Below, one piece after another: positions 55,078 through 55,227 of a stretch of 55,227 bases of DNA. The stretch comes from Chthoniobacteraceae bacterium (GTDB lineage: Bacteria > Verrucomicrobiota > Verrucomicrobiia > Chthoniobacterales > Chthoniobacteraceae). Below the pieces are notes generated by a model, which worked only from the letters and a program-made list of their open reading frames with translations, was not told the origin of the DNA and ran no database searches. Within the stretch, counting starts at the first letter, position 1. Every line of letters starts with the position of its first letter. The stretch spans positions 1 to 55,227 of the forward strand of contig CANIWM010000035.1 of assembly GCA_947471505.1 (NCBI GenBank). Direction: 5' to 3'. Both the position numbers and the translations under genes were made by a program.

Positions 55078-55227
55078 GGGGAAAGGCTGAAGAAATCGGC
55101 TACGCCTGTAAAATAGCGGGACAGCGGGCGAAAATGCTGATCTAAGGAAAGCACAAACAGCGATGGACAAACAATTGAGCTTTGCAGCAGCCGAATACGC
55201 CGGAAAAAAGAAAACCACGAGGAAAGA
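55078..55227 (+). mobile_element. Left end of an IS5-family insertion sequence (cut by window edge)
   Basis: Fibre-like coding sequence stops near 55078. A presumed terminal repeat region (GGGGAAAGGCTGAAGAAATC, starting about 55077) and a short leader lead to the start of an IS5-type transposase at 55163. The exact boundary and target duplication cannot be set without the other end. Confidence 0.6.
55163..55227 (+). CDS. IS5-family transposase, N-terminal fragment
   Basis: Only the first 21 codons are inside the window. They begin MDKQLSFAAAEYAGKKKTTR, close to the conserved N-terminus of IS5-type DDE transposases (SF-x-x-AEYA-x-KKK-x-TRR). The catalytic triad lies beyond the window edge. 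A purine-rich AAGGAAAG lies about 12-19 bases upstream. The gene runs opposite to the interrupted fibre gene. Confidence 0.7.
   Translation, partial: MDKQLSFAAAEYAGKKKTTRK

Overview
The window is about 55 kb of GC-rich bacterial chromosome. The most likely source is a member of the Verrucomicrobiota; this is an inference from gene content. Supporting content includes several DUF1080 and LamG secreted proteins, a sulfatase, Sec-exported surface proteins with intramolecular-chaperone ends, and a fused SpmA/SpmB protein. These sit beside ordinary single-copy genes (mreBCD, recA, prfA, rpmE, parB, upp, gpmI).

Layout. 416-7030 is a cell-elongation operon, mreB-mreC-mreD-PBP2, followed directly by RNase G/E and a strong terminator. 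7149-9481 holds divergent upp and gpmI, separated by a long palindrome. 9482-12282 is a repeat-rich accessory stretch with a four-helix-bundle gene, two unknown small genes, a winged-helix regulator and three different repeat families. 12283-16429 is a minus-strand run: a lone PotB-like permease, a Tm-1-like protein, a BNR-repeat secreted protein and a fumarylacetoacetase-family enzyme. 16564-24575 holds recA, a small acidic protein, SpmAB, Nif3, an oxidoreductase, an antitoxin/PIN toxin pair and a PHP-glycosyltransferase fusion. 24763-27813 is a large exported Ig-domain protein interrupted by one in-frame TGA. tRNA-His, a sulfatase, a LamG protein and a secreted tetratricopeptide-free unknown follow. 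Next come a frameshifted DUF2339 remnant beside tRNA-Arg, a lipoprotein peptidase with parB, a lipoate-ligase-like gene, a DUF1080 protein, prfA, rpmE and a GlcD-like oxidase.

The most unusual part is the right end, 40608-55227, almost all on the minus strand. A broken tail-fibre-like gene, cut by an IS5-type element at the window edge, precedes a 2757-residue exported protein. The last quarter of that protein has the layout of the pore and TcB-binding parts of a Tc-toxin A subunit. It is followed, with short gaps or overlaps, by a membrane-anchored protein, an RCC1 beta-propeller protein ending in a tail-fibre chaperone domain, and a DUF7453-like repeat protein. No Rhs-type TcB/TcC gene is visible. 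I infer a secreted fibre or pore assembly of uncharacterised type.

Three genes are each broken by a single change: one TGA and two 7-base homopolymer shifts. This may be real decay or base-calling error, and raw reads would decide. Functional calls rest on reading motifs by eye; no database search was possible.
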